Made by a program: the position numbers and the translations under genes. Of a stretch of 64,000 nucleotides of DNA, positions 49,839-60,200 are shown one piece after another; position 1 is the stretch's first letter; every line of letters begins with the position of its first letter. This DNA comes from Methanocella conradii HZ254 (GTDB lineage Archaea; Halobacteriota; Methanocellia; Methanocellales; Methanocellaceae), in the NCBI RefSeq assembly GCF_000251105.1, contig NC_017034.1, positions 372,001-436,000 on the forward strand. Reading direction: 5' to 3'. The notes beneath the pieces are model-generated. The model saw only the letters and a program-made list of their open reading frames with translations, searched no databases and was not told where the DNA came from.

Positions 49839-51353
49839 CTATGATTGTTGTTGTCTAAACACTACCTTTCCTTTGTTTCCTCCATTGTTCATTTCAAACT
49901 GGAGTCCTCCAGAGTAATGATTTACGTCATTGTAAATCTTGTAATGTCCGTTTGGTCCTCCGATATCCCAATCCCATCTAGGATCATTATTATCGCTTGC
50001 ACCACGGCTAGATTTCTCAAAATGATTACCCAACGGGCCATCATAAAAGTATCTTACTGGCCCTGTATATTCAAATCCATCACTTAAAAACAATGTCATT
50101 TTTCCGTGTGCGTTGTATTGCGGCTCCGGCGTGGGCGTAGGCGAGGCTGGCGGCCTCTGCGTAGGGGCGGGCGTAGGAGTCGGCAACGCTTTAACATTAA
50201 TAGTACAGCCGGCTACTTGTCCGAAGGCATAGTGGCCATCCCAAACCATCCGATACTGAGTGTAGTAGCTACCAGGCGAGGGGGCCTTAATAGTAAACTG
50301 GAAAGTATAATTACTACCACTCCTCACCACGCTGCCTGGTGCCATTAGTATGCGATCACTGCTCCCGTTAAACTTGTAAGCGGCGCCAGACGTGCCGTCC
50401 ACCATCCACAGGTAAGCAGTGCCGTTCCCCTCGGCAAACCAGGCAGCACTCCCCATGTTCTGCATGACTATGCTAACGAGTCGAGTCTCACCCACCGTCA
50501 TCTCTGCGGGCATGTCCATCGAGACTACCCGGGCATCATGATAAGACTCCAACACTTTCACCTTTTTAGAAAACTCTTCGCCAAACCACTCATAATCGGC
50601 ACACCACATCCTGTAGCCCACCGTGTAGTCCCCAGCACCAGGAGCTACCACTGATAGGCTGAAAACGTGGCTAATGTTAGGCTCAACCTCGACGCTTCCC
50701 AGTCCTATTGGCGGCAAACTCATGGTTGAGCCGCTCGGAGAGAGCCTGTAGCCGCCGCTACTATTCCAGGATAGGTAGCCCGTATTACTATAGTTAATGT
50801 GAATATTATAAGGATCGCCGGCGGTCATGACCTCTGGGACGTCATCGCTCACGTAGGCGGCGTCGGGGTAGGGCCTCCATATAGTTTCAAACGTGCTCGA
50901 AGCGATAGGCGACTCCATGCCCGTGCTATCGTAGGCCACCGCCTCGACGTGATAGCTGCCCTCGGGGTACCGCTGGGCACTCCCCATCCAGTTATTATCA
51001 CTCAGCGCCGCCCGGACCCACGGGCCCCCATTAAGCCGGTAGTACACCTGGCTGGCATGCCGGTTGGGGATGGTTTGCACGCTACCGGAAATACTCGTAT
51101 AGCGGTCCGCGTAGAACCGGCTGCCGTCAGGTGGGTTGATAATTGTCACGAGGGGCGCATCCGAGGGGTAAGAAACCTCGTTATCGGCGCCCCACACTTT
51201 AAACTTGCCAAAATCCAGCAGGCTCAGGACAAGGTTATCCCCGACAAGGTTTTTTATTAAAAGGACGGCTATGATTAGTATTGCTAGCAGGACCAAAGTG
51301 TCCTGCAGCTCCGAAACGGCGTCGTCGGCGTGTTTCCTCCTAAAACCTGACAT
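49839..51353 (-). CDS. Large pilin-like surface protein with NBR1-type beta domains
   Basis: 504 residues. The N-terminus (FRRKHADDAVSELQDTLVLL) has a charged leader and hydrophobic helix like an archaeal pilin. Then come an Ig-like domain (about 60-160), two tandem beta-sandwich domains of the NBR1 Ig-like type (about 165-270 and 275-390; paired GYRMWCADYEWFGEEF and QYRMVWDGHYAFGQ), a Pro/Thr linker (PTPTPAPTQRPPASPTPTP) and a C-terminal Gly/Asn-rich domain. Probably exposed on the cell surface and glycosylated. GC is higher in the N-terminal two-thirds than in the last 100 codons, which suggests a fused 3' end. Confidence 0.68.
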   Translation of the reverse strand: MSGFRRKHADDAVSELQDTLVLLAILIIAVLLIKNLVGDNLVLSLLDFGKFKVWGADNEVSYPSDAPLVTIINPPDGSRFYADRYTSISGSVQTIPNRHASQVYYRLNGGPWVRAALSDNNWMGSAQRYPEGSYHVEAVAYDSTGMESPIASSTFETIWRPYPDAAYVSDDVPEVMTAGDPYNIHINYSNTGYLSWNSSGGYRLSPSGSTMSLPPIGLGSVEVEPNISHVFSLSVVAPGAGDYTVGYRMWCADYEWFGEEFSKKVKVLESYHDARVVSMDMPAEMTVGETRLVSIVMQNMGSAAWFAEGNGTAYLWMVDGTSGAAYKFNGSSDRILMAPGSVVRSGSNYTFQFTIKAPSPGSYYTQYRMVWDGHYAFGQVAGCTINVKALPTPTPAPTQRPPASPTPTPEPQYNAHGKMTLFLSDGFEYTGPVRYFYDGPLGNHFEKSSRGASDNNDPRWDWDIGGPNGHYKIYNDVNHYSGGLQFEMNNGGNKGKVVFRQQQS

Positions 51354-51553
51354 GACAAACCACTAAATTACAAATATATGAAAATAAGTAGCATTCATAA
51401 GATAAAAAACTTACGCCCACAAAAACAAACACGACAAAGACACTCTAGCTCTTAATTGACTCGCTCCATGTCGTACATCGACACAAAGCTAGAATAAGTG
51501 ATAAGGCTTTTTAGGGTTTAGCGTCGCTAACCCGATGGTTCCATTTTTTATTA

Positions 51554-51660
51554 GATTGTCCGAAGACAATCAAGCTCGGGGGTCCGCCGAGGGGCGCGCC
51601 GCGCGGAGCGCTCTAGCTAAAAGCGTAGCGAAGCCCCACCCCTAAGCCTCTAGAAATAGA
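51554..51660. repeat. Dispersed repeat copy 3 with hairpin
   Basis: GATTGTC-CGAA-GACAATC (51554-51571) is a perfect 7-bp hairpin with a CGAA loop. The adjacent minus-strand sequence repeats the blocks of the 8.35-kb element: TATTTCTAGAGG, GGGGCTTCGCT, and CTAGAGCGCTCCGCGCGG followed by CGC. It lies between the surface-protein operon and tRNA-Pro. The rest of 51354-51783 holds only the tRNA promoter. Confidence 0.65.
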
Positions 51661-51783
51661 AGATGTGGTACCTAACCATCCATATTTGAATAATAAAGCC
51701 TCTAAAAACTAAAGATGACACATCCAACACAGTAAAAAACCACAACATATATATGGTTCCAGCGATACAAACAGACACGCAAA

Positions 51784-51858
51784 GGGACAATGGGGTAGCC
51801 TGGTCCATCCTCGAGCGTTTGGGACGCTTGGACTCCGGTTCAAATCCGGATTGTCCCA
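51784..51858 (+). tRNA. tRNA-Pro (anticodon TGG)
   Basis: The 75-nt sequence folds with acceptor GGGACAA/TTGTCCC, anticodon stem GAGCG/CGCTT around loop TTTGGGA, and T arm TCCGG-TTCAAAT-CCGGA. The anticodon TGG reads proline CCA. The discriminator is A and CCA is not encoded. A TATA-like ACATATATATGG lies about 40 nt upstream. It is at the right edge of the accessory region. Confidence 0.92.
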
Positions 51859-51886
51859 TAATTTAAAAAAATCGTTTTTAACGGGC

Positions 51887-52495
51887 TCAATAAGCCTGGC
51901 TCACGCTCAATATCTTATTGCCACTCTCATCCATGATGACATCCCAGCACATGCCAGCCTGGCCCACCCGAACCTTCCAGGCATCAGCTCCCCTGTACTG
52001 AGTGCCCGTGATGTCGCCGATATCGCCCTCCTCGACCTCGTACAGGAGCGGGATGCCCATAAAGCCGCTGCTATACGGGAGACGCTGGCCAATCAAAGCC
52101 TTAGTTATGTTCTCCTCTGGCGGCGGACCGTACTGTTTTGCCTTGAAAAGGCCCCCGTCAAACAGGTTAGCGAACGGGCCGCTGGAGAAGAGGTCATCAT
52201 TCAGGAGAGAGCTAGATGGCGAGCTAAAGGACGGCGTACTATAATACGAGCCATACGGGCTATTGCCATAATACCCGTAAGGGCTATAGCCGCTAAGGCC
52301 GCCGAACGGGCTGAACATCCCACCCAATCCGAACGGCCCGAGCGGGCCGTAAATGCTGCTCAAGCCACCATGGCCATACATGCCATACGGGCTATAGGGC
52401 GAAGACCAGGAGTACTGGTACGTCTGGGCACATGCAGGCGCCGCAAGCGCACCAAGCACGAACAGCGCTATGACTAACGGCGTTACCTTACCCAC
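51887..52495 (-). CDS. Secreted Gly/Tyr/Ser-rich protein
   Basis: About 202 residues from GTG 52495, which follows GAGGTG. A signal peptide ends ALAAPACA before QTYQYSW. Residues about 25-110 are low complexity with repeated SPYG, YG and GPLGPFGLGG units; the last 80 residues look like a compact domain (GADAWKVRVGQAGMCWDVIM). Probably a cell-surface or matrix protein. No family was recognised. Confidence 0.6.
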   Translation of the reverse strand: MGKVTPLVIALFVLGALAAPACAQTYQYSWSSPYSPYGMYGHGGLSSIYGPLGPFGLGGMFSPFGGLSGYSPYGYYGNSPYGSYYSTPSFSSPSSSLLNDDLFSSGPFANLFDGGLFKAKQYGPPPEENITKALIGQRLPYSSGFMGIPLLYEVEEGDIGDITGTQYRGADAWKVRVGQAGMCWDVIMDESGNKILSVSQAY

Positions 52496-52678
52496 TAACA
52501 CCTCTAAACACCTCAATGCTTATTATAAAATAGTAATAATATATACATTATGTCCTGAAGGAGCAGATTTTCGGCGATTTCCTTGACAAAATCTCAGCCC
52601 TAAGGCTGGACATGATAAAAAAGCCCAAATCCTATAAATAATAATGCGTAATCTAGTAGTGTATAGGAGTTCATAATC

Positions 52679-53017
52679 ATGGCTGAAGCTACACAGTTCG
52701 TAAAGGAGATCAACGACGCTGGCTTCGATGAGGCGGTAAGGGGGAGCCACATCGTTCTCGTCGATTGCTGGGCGCCCTGGTGCGGGCCGTGCAGGATCCT
52801 TGCCCCGACCATCGAGGCGCTGGCAAAGGATTATGGGGATCGCGTGAAGTTCTACAAGCTCAACACGGACGAGAACCCGAAGGTTACGACGCAGTTCAGG
52901 ATAAGGAGCATACCCACGCTATTCATATTCGTGGACGGCAAGCTCGCCGATACGATCATAGGCGCTGTGCCCCGCCAGTATATCGAGGGCAAGCTGAAGG
53001 CGCTGCTGCCTCAATAA
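52679..53017 (+). CDS. trxA: Thioredoxin
   Basis: A 112-residue thioredoxin with the active-site DCWAPWCGPCRILAP and the cis-Pro loop IRSIPTLFIF. It is a general cytoplasmic disulfide reductant. A weak AT-rich promoter precedes it (about 52620-52650). The gene converges on the topoisomerase VI operon with 7 nt between stop codons. Confidence 0.95.
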   Translation: MAEATQFVKEINDAGFDEAVRGSHIVLVDCWAPWCGPCRILAPTIEALAKDYGDRVKFYKLNTDENPKVTTQFRIRSIPTLFIFVDGKLADTIIGAVPRQYIEGKLKALLPQ

Positions 53018-53024
53018 GGCATTT

Positions 53025-54320
53025 CTATACTTTTACGCCGAGCTTTTCCTTAAGCTTGGCCCTTATATATTTTTCATAAAAGCTTTTCTTTTTAAGCGGC
53101 GAGCCCGCCGCCGTGCCCAGGGCCTCGAGCTCCGTCTTCTTCCCATTCCTAATAAACCAGCTGTTCTCGCCTTTCCAGTAGCCATCCTGCATGTACGGGA
53201 GCGACAGGTTGTTCCTCGCCCTCGCCAGGTCCAGGTCGCTCAGGGGCTCCTGCACCCCTTTCCACACGTCCTTGAGCCATGAGTCCACGTCGGACGACTC
53301 TATGCCCAAAAAGGCCGCCCCTGGCGCGTGAAGGCCTCTCAGGTGCGCCGAGGCGATGCTGCCGCTCAGCACTGATTTAGCTATCATGCCTGACCATGGC
53401 GACAGGTCGGTCAGAACTCCAATAGGTATGCCCTTACAGGATAAGAGGCTAATCAGCGCCCGGCATCCCCTGGCTGGCTGGCCTCCCAGGTGTATCAGCC
53501 CGATTTTCAGCCCATCTGCCACCTTCAGCTTTTTGAGGTCCATGAACACGCCCGTCTTCTCTATGGCGACGAGCGCCTTAACGCCATAAGATTTAACCTC
53601 CCATTGCCCGGCCAGGCCGGTGATGCTTTGCTCCCTCTCCTTACAGCTAAACTCCTTGCCCTCCTCGTCTATAAGGGAGATGTCGCCGTAAATAAGGCCC
53701 TTGGGGTCCGCCGTTATATTCAAATTCTCGCGCTGCATTCTGATAATACGCTCCAGCGTGCCTATCAGGCGGTCGCTCTCGCCCTGGCCATCCAGGTCCA
53801 TCCACGGGTACTTCTGAAACTGGTTTTTAAGCATGTAATAGCAATCTCTCTTTGTGGACACCGAGTTGGCAGCTATCGTCTCTATGATGTGGTTTATTAA
53901 GAATTGAAGCTTCGCCATCGAAGCCGCCTGGTCTATGTTAGAGGTGGACATCGACACGGTGTCGCCCTTTACGCTGTACCCTTCCACGTCGTCGTACTCC
54001 ACCGAGCTTCGGTTCACCCTGAGCGCCTTGAAGGTGTAGGGCAGTGCGTTCTCGACGCGGATCATGGAACCCAGGCAGAAGGCTGAGAGTATCATGATCG
54101 CCCTCTCCTGGTCGCGGGTGAGCCTCCTGTCCCTTAAAACGTCCCGCGCCATGCCCATTGCCGAGTGGCCCTCGCCCACGAGCCGGTCAAGAATTCTAAT
54201 GAATTCCTGGCGGCTCGCCGACGCCGCTATCGAATAAAGGCCCTCGAAGTCGTCGGCCATGGCGGCGGCCTCTATCTCTGCATAAAGGCCATCTACGCCA
54301 TGTTTTCCATGTTTCGCCAT
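53025..54320 (-). CDS. top6A: DNA topoisomerase VI subunit A, divergent, altered TOPRIM motif
   Basis: 431 residues, longer than the usual 365 or so. The winged-helix catalytic motif STKRDCYYM gives active-site Tyr162. The TOPRIM Glu254 is in LVAIEKTG, but the expected DxD (normally TDGDPWG) reads TDLSPWS, so the second Asp is Ser307. The rest of the TOPRIM fold still aligns (SGSIASAHLRGL). The gene follows top6B by 3 nt. Either metal binding uses another residue or cleavage is weakened. Confidence 0.8.
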   Translation of the reverse strand: MAKHGKHGVDGLYAEIEAAAMADDFEGLYSIAASASRQEFIRILDRLVGEGHSAMGMARDVLRDRRLTRDQERAIMILSAFCLGSMIRVENALPYTFKALRVNRSSVEYDDVEGYSVKGDTVSMSTSNIDQAASMAKLQFLINHIIETIAANSVSTKRDCYYMLKNQFQKYPWMDLDGQGESDRLIGTLERIIRMQRENLNITADPKGLIYGDISLIDEEGKEFSCKEREQSITGLAGQWEVKSYGVKALVAIEKTGVFMDLKKLKVADGLKIGLIHLGGQPARGCRALISLLSCKGIPIGVLTDLSPWSGMIAKSVLSGSIASAHLRGLHAPGAAFLGIESSDVDSWLKDVWKGVQEPLSDLDLARARNNLSLPYMQDGYWKGENSWFIRNGKKTELEALGTAAGSPLKKKSFYEKYIRAKLKEKLGVKV

Positions 54321-54323
54321 GTC

Positions 54324-55958
54324 CTATGCGGCCGTGGCCGCGTCCTCCACCTCCTCCACGCTTTTACTTGAGCGGCGAAGGCGCAAGACGTCCAGCCCAA
54401 ACTTGGCCACGACCTCTTCTAGCAGGCCTTCGAAGCCGAATGCCTCTGCATAAGCCTCGTCCGCCACTTTCTTCCCTGCAAAGCGGTTGATCTCGCGCAG
54501 AAGCAGCGAATGGATTAGCGCCCTCTTCCTGCCCTTCATGAAGCTTTCCTCGGCCTTCCTGGCCTGGCGGATTCGCTTCGAGACCTTACGCCCACATTCC
54601 TGGATGGCCAGCTTTACCTCATCGTAGTACTCGTCTACAGGCTTGATTGCCTCCTTGCTCTCGCTCGTATATGGTATATTCACCCCTGCAATGTGGACGA
54701 AGAGGTGGGAGCGCGACTCCGGGGTGACCTCGTACCGGCCGAGGCCGGCGTCCCTCGCCGCCTTAATGATGACGTCGCTCGACTCTGAGAACAGCAATGG
54801 GACGCGGTTCACGAACCTGTGGATTGACACGCCCGTCACCGGGTCAGGGGAGCCGCCGATGTCTGCCTCGCATCCATAGGCTATTATGGCCTCGACGAGG
54901 AATGGCTGGCCCCTCATGGCGCAGGGCTTCCTGGTCACCGCCTCGATGAATTCGGGCCTGAGCCTGCCGATGACGCCCTTGACGAGGACTTCCTCTCCCA
55001 CGGGGGAGAGACATTCAGGCGAAGGCGGGGGTACCTCCACGTTGCGCATGGCCTCCACAAGCTCCAACACCTCTTGCCGGCTTAAGCTGGATGGATGCTT
55101 ATCTACGTCAAAATGGCAGCTCTGTATGACCTTTCTGGCGGTCTCGGGGCGCATACGGTCGAACTCGCCCTTCAGGAAATCATATAATCGCTTATGCCCG
55201 GTGCGGGCGGCCATTTTGCTCAACAGGTCATAGTCAATGCCCAGTGGGTGGGGCTTTGTCTCGACTGGCTTAGGGGGAAGGGCATCGGTCCGGCGCTCGA
55301 CCTCCAGCCTATCCTTTTCGTCAACTCCGTCGTAGTGCAGCGCCAGGTGGGGGTTTATGGCCGCCGTAAGCTCGAGGTACTCCCTGATTCTCGCCGTGAA
55401 CTGCGCCTCCAGGACCACTCTGGCCTCGACACCCCTCCAGCCCCCCGCCTTCTCTTTATATGTGCGATGGATGCGGGCGGCGTTCCTGTTGACGTCCATC
55501 GTGAGCTCGTATACGTGGGCCGTCCTGCCATCCGTCGATGACTTGACGATCGTGTGCTCCCCCGTCTTTATTTGTGAAATTAGTACCACGGCTGAGACGC
55601 CGATGCCCTGCTGGCCTCTAGACTGTTTACGAGCCCCGAACTTGCTGCCGTATAATAGCTTGCCGAAAACGGGCGGGACGTTCTTCGGCGGTATGCCCGG
55701 CCCGTTATCCCTGACGGTCAGGCGGTACCGCTTCAGCCGGCCCTTCTCATCGATTGCCTTCAAGTCCACCCATATCTCGGGCAGTATGCCAGCGGCCTCG
55801 CAGGCGTCCAGAGAATTCGTCACGAGCTCGTGGATGGACATGGGTATCATCTTTAGCGAGCTCTCGAACCCCACGAGATGTGGGTTTGCTGCGATGAACT
55901 CGCTGAAGGATATCTCCTTCATCTCGCTTGCCAGCTCTCTGGCCGTTTTTCTCATCAT
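54324..55958 (-). CDS. top6B: DNA topoisomerase VI subunit B
   Basis: About 544 residues. GHKL motifs are HELVTNSLDACE, VRDNGPGIPP and RGQQGIGVSAVV; the transducer lysine lies toward residue 400. Top6B is the ATP-driven clamp that positions a second DNA segment. The frame is open to 56093, but ATG 55958 (or 55955) gives the usual N-terminus, and a TATA-like CATATTAAAC at about 55990-56000 agrees. Co-transcribed with top6A; divergent from the glycosyltransferase. Confidence 0.93.
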   Translation of the reverse strand: MMRKTARELASEMKEISFSEFIAANPHLVGFESSLKMIPMSIHELVTNSLDACEAAGILPEIWVDLKAIDEKGRLKRYRLTVRDNGPGIPPKNVPPVFGKLLYGSKFGARKQSRGQQGIGVSAVVLISQIKTGEHTIVKSSTDGRTAHVYELTMDVNRNAARIHRTYKEKAGGWRGVEARVVLEAQFTARIREYLELTAAINPHLALHYDGVDEKDRLEVERRTDALPPKPVETKPHPLGIDYDLLSKMAARTGHKRLYDFLKGEFDRMRPETARKVIQSCHFDVDKHPSSLSRQEVLELVEAMRNVEVPPPSPECLSPVGEEVLVKGVIGRLRPEFIEAVTRKPCAMRGQPFLVEAIIAYGCEADIGGSPDPVTGVSIHRFVNRVPLLFSESSDVIIKAARDAGLGRYEVTPESRSHLFVHIAGVNIPYTSESKEAIKPVDEYYDEVKLAIQECGRKVSKRIRQARKAEESFMKGRKRALIHSLLLREINRFAGKKVADEAYAEAFGFEGLLEEVVAKFGLDVLRLRRSSKSVEEVEDAATAA

Positions 55959-56022
55959 CAATCCTGGTGTTGTGAGCCAGATCCCTTTTAAGGGTTTAAT
56001 ATGTGCTGCTTGAAAGTATTCC

Positions 56023-57234
56023 ATGGGGGAAGAGGTTAAAGGGAATGAGCGTTTTATAAAAAGTGGTATGAGAATAGCGGTGTTCACTGACACGTTCGTG
56101 CCCCAGGTGAATGGGGTGGTAAACGCCGTCCGACAGTTCGACAGGATGCTTTCTGCAGCGGGCCATACGGTTGAGGTCTTTACCGAGGGGAAGAAGCCGG
56201 GGGTATATGTGATTGATGGCGTCGATGTGCACCGCTATAGGGCTTTCACGTTCCTGCCCTACCCGGAGTTCGAATACGCCGTGGACATTATAGGGCCGGT
56301 GAGGGACGCTACCAGGTTCAAGCCGGACGTGGTTCACACCCATACCCCGTTCGTCATGGGGTACTGTGCGTGGCGCACGGCGAAGCGGCTGGGTGTGCCG
56401 CTGGTGGGCACTTTCCACACGCCAGTGGACGAGTACGTCGTGTACCTGTCAAAGCGCTTTAAGCTGAGCCGCCTTATCTTAAGGCGTATAGCGCGGGCTT
56501 ACCAGAACTGGTTTTACGATAAGTGCGACGTCATAATCGTCCCCGCAAGGTCGGCCGCCGGGTACCTTGACGTGAAGGGCAAGCGTATAGAGGTGGTGTC
56601 CAACGGCCTGGACCTTTCCAGGTATGGGGTGGCTGGCAGGCAGGAGTTCAGGGAGAAGTTCGGGCTGGGCGACGCCCCGGTGATATTGCATGGCGGCCGG
56701 CTGAGCTTCGAGAAGCGCATAGACGGGGTGATAAAGGCCATGCCCCTGGTCTTAAAGGAGGCCCCTGACGCTAAGCTGCTCATCGTGGGCAAGGGCCCGG
56801 CCAGGAGTTCACTGGAGGCTTTAGTGGCTAAGCTGGGGCTTCAGGCATCGGTGGTTTTTGCAGGCTATGTGAGCGATGAGGACTTCCCCAGGGCTTTTGC
56901 AGCCGCGGACGTCCTCGCCCTCAACTCGCCCGTGGAGACGCAATCTCTAATCGTCCTGGAGGCGTTCGCCACCGGCCTGCCCGTTGTCGGCGCCAACGCG
57001 GGGGCCATACCTGACGCCGTGGTGCCCGGAGAGAACGGGTTCTTATTTGACACGGACGATAGCGAGGCGATAGCCCGACACCTTGTACGCATAATAAAAG
57101 ACAAAACTCTTAGAGAAAAGCTCAGGGATGGCGCTCTCAGGACCGCCTCTCAGCACTCCCTGGAAAAAAGCGCCAGCAGGCTGCTCGAAATATACGATTC
57201 AATAAAAAATAGGGCAGGAGACATTTTCTTATGA
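56023..57234 (+). CDS. GT4 family glycosyltransferase
   Basis: About 388-403 residues. The N-terminal MRIAVFTDTFVPQVNGV is the GT-B acceptor-side start, and the C-terminal half has ILHGGRLSFEKRIDGVI, VFAGYVSDEDF and the ExFxxxxxE-like ETQSLIVLEAFATGLP donor site. It probably transfers a sugar or glycerol-type group to a lipid or glycan. ATG 56023 fits a leaderless start from the TATA-like TTTAATATG near 56000; ATG 56068 starts at the fold. It overlaps the kinase gene end-to-end by 6 nt. Confidence 0.88.
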   Translation: MGEEVKGNERFIKSGMRIAVFTDTFVPQVNGVVNAVRQFDRMLSAAGHTVEVFTEGKKPGVYVIDGVDVHRYRAFTFLPYPEFEYAVDIIGPVRDATRFKPDVVHTHTPFVMGYCAWRTAKRLGVPLVGTFHTPVDEYVVYLSKRFKLSRLILRRIARAYQNWFYDKCDVIIVPARSAAGYLDVKGKRIEVVSNGLDLSRYGVAGRQEFREKFGLGDAPVILHGGRLSFEKRIDGVIKAMPLVLKEAPDAKLLIVGKGPARSSLEALVAKLGLQASVVFAGYVSDEDFPRAFAAADVLALNSPVETQSLIVLEAFATGLPVVGANAGAIPDAVVPGENGFLFDTDDSEAIARHLVRIIKDKTLREKLRDGALRTASQHSLEKSASRLLEIYDSIKNRAGDIFL

Positions 57235-60200
57235 TGCAACCTGCTCTGCCAGCTTTTCCGTGCTATTCTCCTGGGCCTCGGCCTTTGCCGGCAGCGTGAA
57301 GTAGAATGTCGTCCCCACCCCGGGCGTCGACTCAACCCAGATCCGGCCGCCATGCCGCTCGACGATCTTCTTACAGATGGCCAGGCCTATGCCATTACCC
57401 TTATACTGCGACGCGCTATTCAGGCGCTGGAAGATTATGAAGAGCTTGTTAAAGTACTTCGGGTCTATCCCTATGCCATTGTCAGATACTGAGAAGACCC
57501 ACTCGTCGCCCTTCTTCTCAGCGCCAATGTGCACCTCGGGCGGGACGCCCTCCTTCCTGAACTTGATGGCGTTGCCCACCAGGTTCTGGAATACGTGCAT
57601 GATCTGGGTGAAGTCAGCCATTACGACGGGCATGGTAGCGTGGGTTACCTTCGCACCGCTCTCATCTATGGCCACGCTCAGGTTGGTGGTCACCTGGCTG
57701 ATCACCTCCTCCAGGTTGGTCGGCTCCAGGGGCTTTTCCTTCGTGCCAACCCTCGAGAACTCGAGCAGGTCTACGATCATCTGCCTCATGCGGGCCGTGC
57801 CGTCGACCACGAACTTGATGTACTCGTCGGCGCTTGGATCGAGCTTACCCTTATAGCGCTTCGCGAGCAACTGCACGTACTGGTTTACCATGCGCAGCGG
57901 CTCCTGTAGGTCATGGGAGGCGATATAGGCGAACTGCTCAAGCTCCTCGTTAGAGCGCTTTAGCTCGAGGCGCTCCTTATCCAGGGCGCTTTCAATCTTC
58001 TTGCGCTCATTGATCTCTTCTTTCATAGCGGCATTCGCCTTCTCAAGCTCTGCAGTCCTTTCGGCGACCTTCATTTCCAGCTCGTCCTGGGCTTTGCGCA
58101 TGGCGATTTCTGCGTTCTTACGCTCGGTTATGTCCTGGATGATGCCAAAAATCGACGCCGGCTTTCCTTCTGAATCTTTTTCGATCCTATCGGCCATGAA
58201 GTTAACGTACTTCACTACCCCATCCAGCGTGACTATGCGGTAGTCTATGTTAAAGAGCTTATTTTCTTTTATGGCCGATTCAATCGCCCCGAGGACCATG
58301 TCTTTGTCGTCCTTATGTGCATGGTAAACTATCCAGTGAACGTTTGGATGGAAGTCCCCTGGATCATAGCCGAAAATCCTGAAGACCTCGTCAGACCACT
58401 GTATCTTTTTGGTCTTTATATCCATCTCCCAGTTGCCGATGTGTGCGATGCTCTGTGCCATTGCGAGGAGGTCGCTGCCTTTCCTGATGGTCTCCTCAAA
58501 GTTCTTACGCTCGGTGATGTCCTGTAGGATGCCGAATAGCATCTTTGGATTGCCCACATCATCTCTCGTGCACCTGTCCGCCACCCAGTTCACGTATTTA
58601 ATTGAGCCGTCTGGCCTTATGACGCGCATGTCTATGTAGAAGAGCTTGTTTTCGCAAAGCGCCATGTTTAACGATTTGCGGAATAGCTTCATATCCGCGG
58701 GGTGAACATGTGCGTTGAACCACTCCATGGTTGGCTGGAATTCCTGGGGGTTAAACCCGAAGATCCTGAAGATCTCGTCTGACCATGTGAAATTGTTTGT
58801 CTTTAGGTTTAGAGCCCAGTTGCCCACGTGTGCTATGCTTTGTGCCCTGTTGAGGATGCGCATGTTCTTGCGGGCTTCTTCCTCCGACTTCTTACGCTCA
58901 GTGATATCCTGCATGATACCATAGAGACGCTTCGGCTTACCCTCAGTATCCCTCACACACTTATCCGCAATATAATTAATGTACCTGATGGAACCATCCC
59001 GCCTCACGATCCTGACGTCAATGTTAAAGAACTTGTTCTCCTTAAACGCCGCTTCTATTGATTTTTGATACAATTCTTTGTCAGCCGGGTGGACATGCTC
59101 CATAATCCAGTCCATAGTGGGCTGAAACTCCTGAGGATTGTATCCAAAAATCCTGAAAAGTTCATCAGACCAGGTAAACCCATTCGTCCTAAGATCCCAG
59201 GCCCAATTACCCACATGAGCAATACTCTGCGCACGATTAAGAATACGCATCTCTTTTCGAACTTCTTCCTCCAACTTCTTACGCTCAGTGATATCCTGCA
59301 TGATACCATAGAGACGCTTCGGCTTACCCTCAGTATCCCTCACACACTTATCCGCAATATAATTAACATATCGTATTGACCCATCTTGCCTAACGATCCT
59401 GACGTCAATGTTAAAGAACTTGTTCTCCTTAAACGCCGCTTCTATTGATTTTTGATACAATTCTTTGTCAGCCGGGTGTATGCGCTCCGTGATCCAGTCC
59501 ATGGTTGGCTGGAACTCCTGAGGATTGTATCCAAAAATCCTGAAAAGTTCATCAGACCAGGTAAACCCATTCGTCCTAAGATCCCAGGCCCAATTACCCA
59601 CGTGTGCTATGCTTTGTGCCCTGTTGAGGATGCGCATGTTCTTGCGGGCTTCTTCTTCGGACTTCTTGCGCTCAGTGATATCCTGCATGATGCCATAAAG
59701 ACGCTTCGGCTTACCCTCAGTATCCCTCACACACTTATCCGCAATATAATTAATGTACCTGATGGAGCCATCCTGCCTCACAATCCTGACGTCGATGTTG
59801 AAGAACTTGTTTTCTTTGAACGCTGCTTCTATTGATTTTTGGTATAATTCTTTGTCTGCCGGGTGAATGCGCTCCGTGATCCAGTCCATGGTTGGCTGGA
59901 ACTCCTGGGGGTTGTATCCGAAAATCCTGTAGAGTTCGTCTGACCATGTGAAACTATTCGTCCTGAGGTCCCAGGCCCAGTTGCCCACATGGGCAATACT
60001 CTGCGCACGATTAAGAATACGCATCTCTTTTCGAACTTCTTCCTCCAACTTCTTGCGCTCAGTGATATCCTGCATGATGCCGTAGAGACGCTTCGGCTTA
60101 CCCTCAGTATCCCTCACGCATTTATCCGCAATATAATTAACATATCGTATTGACCCGTCTTGTCTGACGATTCTGACGTCGATGTTGAAGAACTTGTTTT

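Noticed and set aside
51490..51860. Island insertion at tRNA-Pro with an attachment-site duplication
   Set aside because: No copy of the tRNA 3' end was found at the left edge near 23.4 kb and no integrase gene is present, so site-specific integration is not supported.
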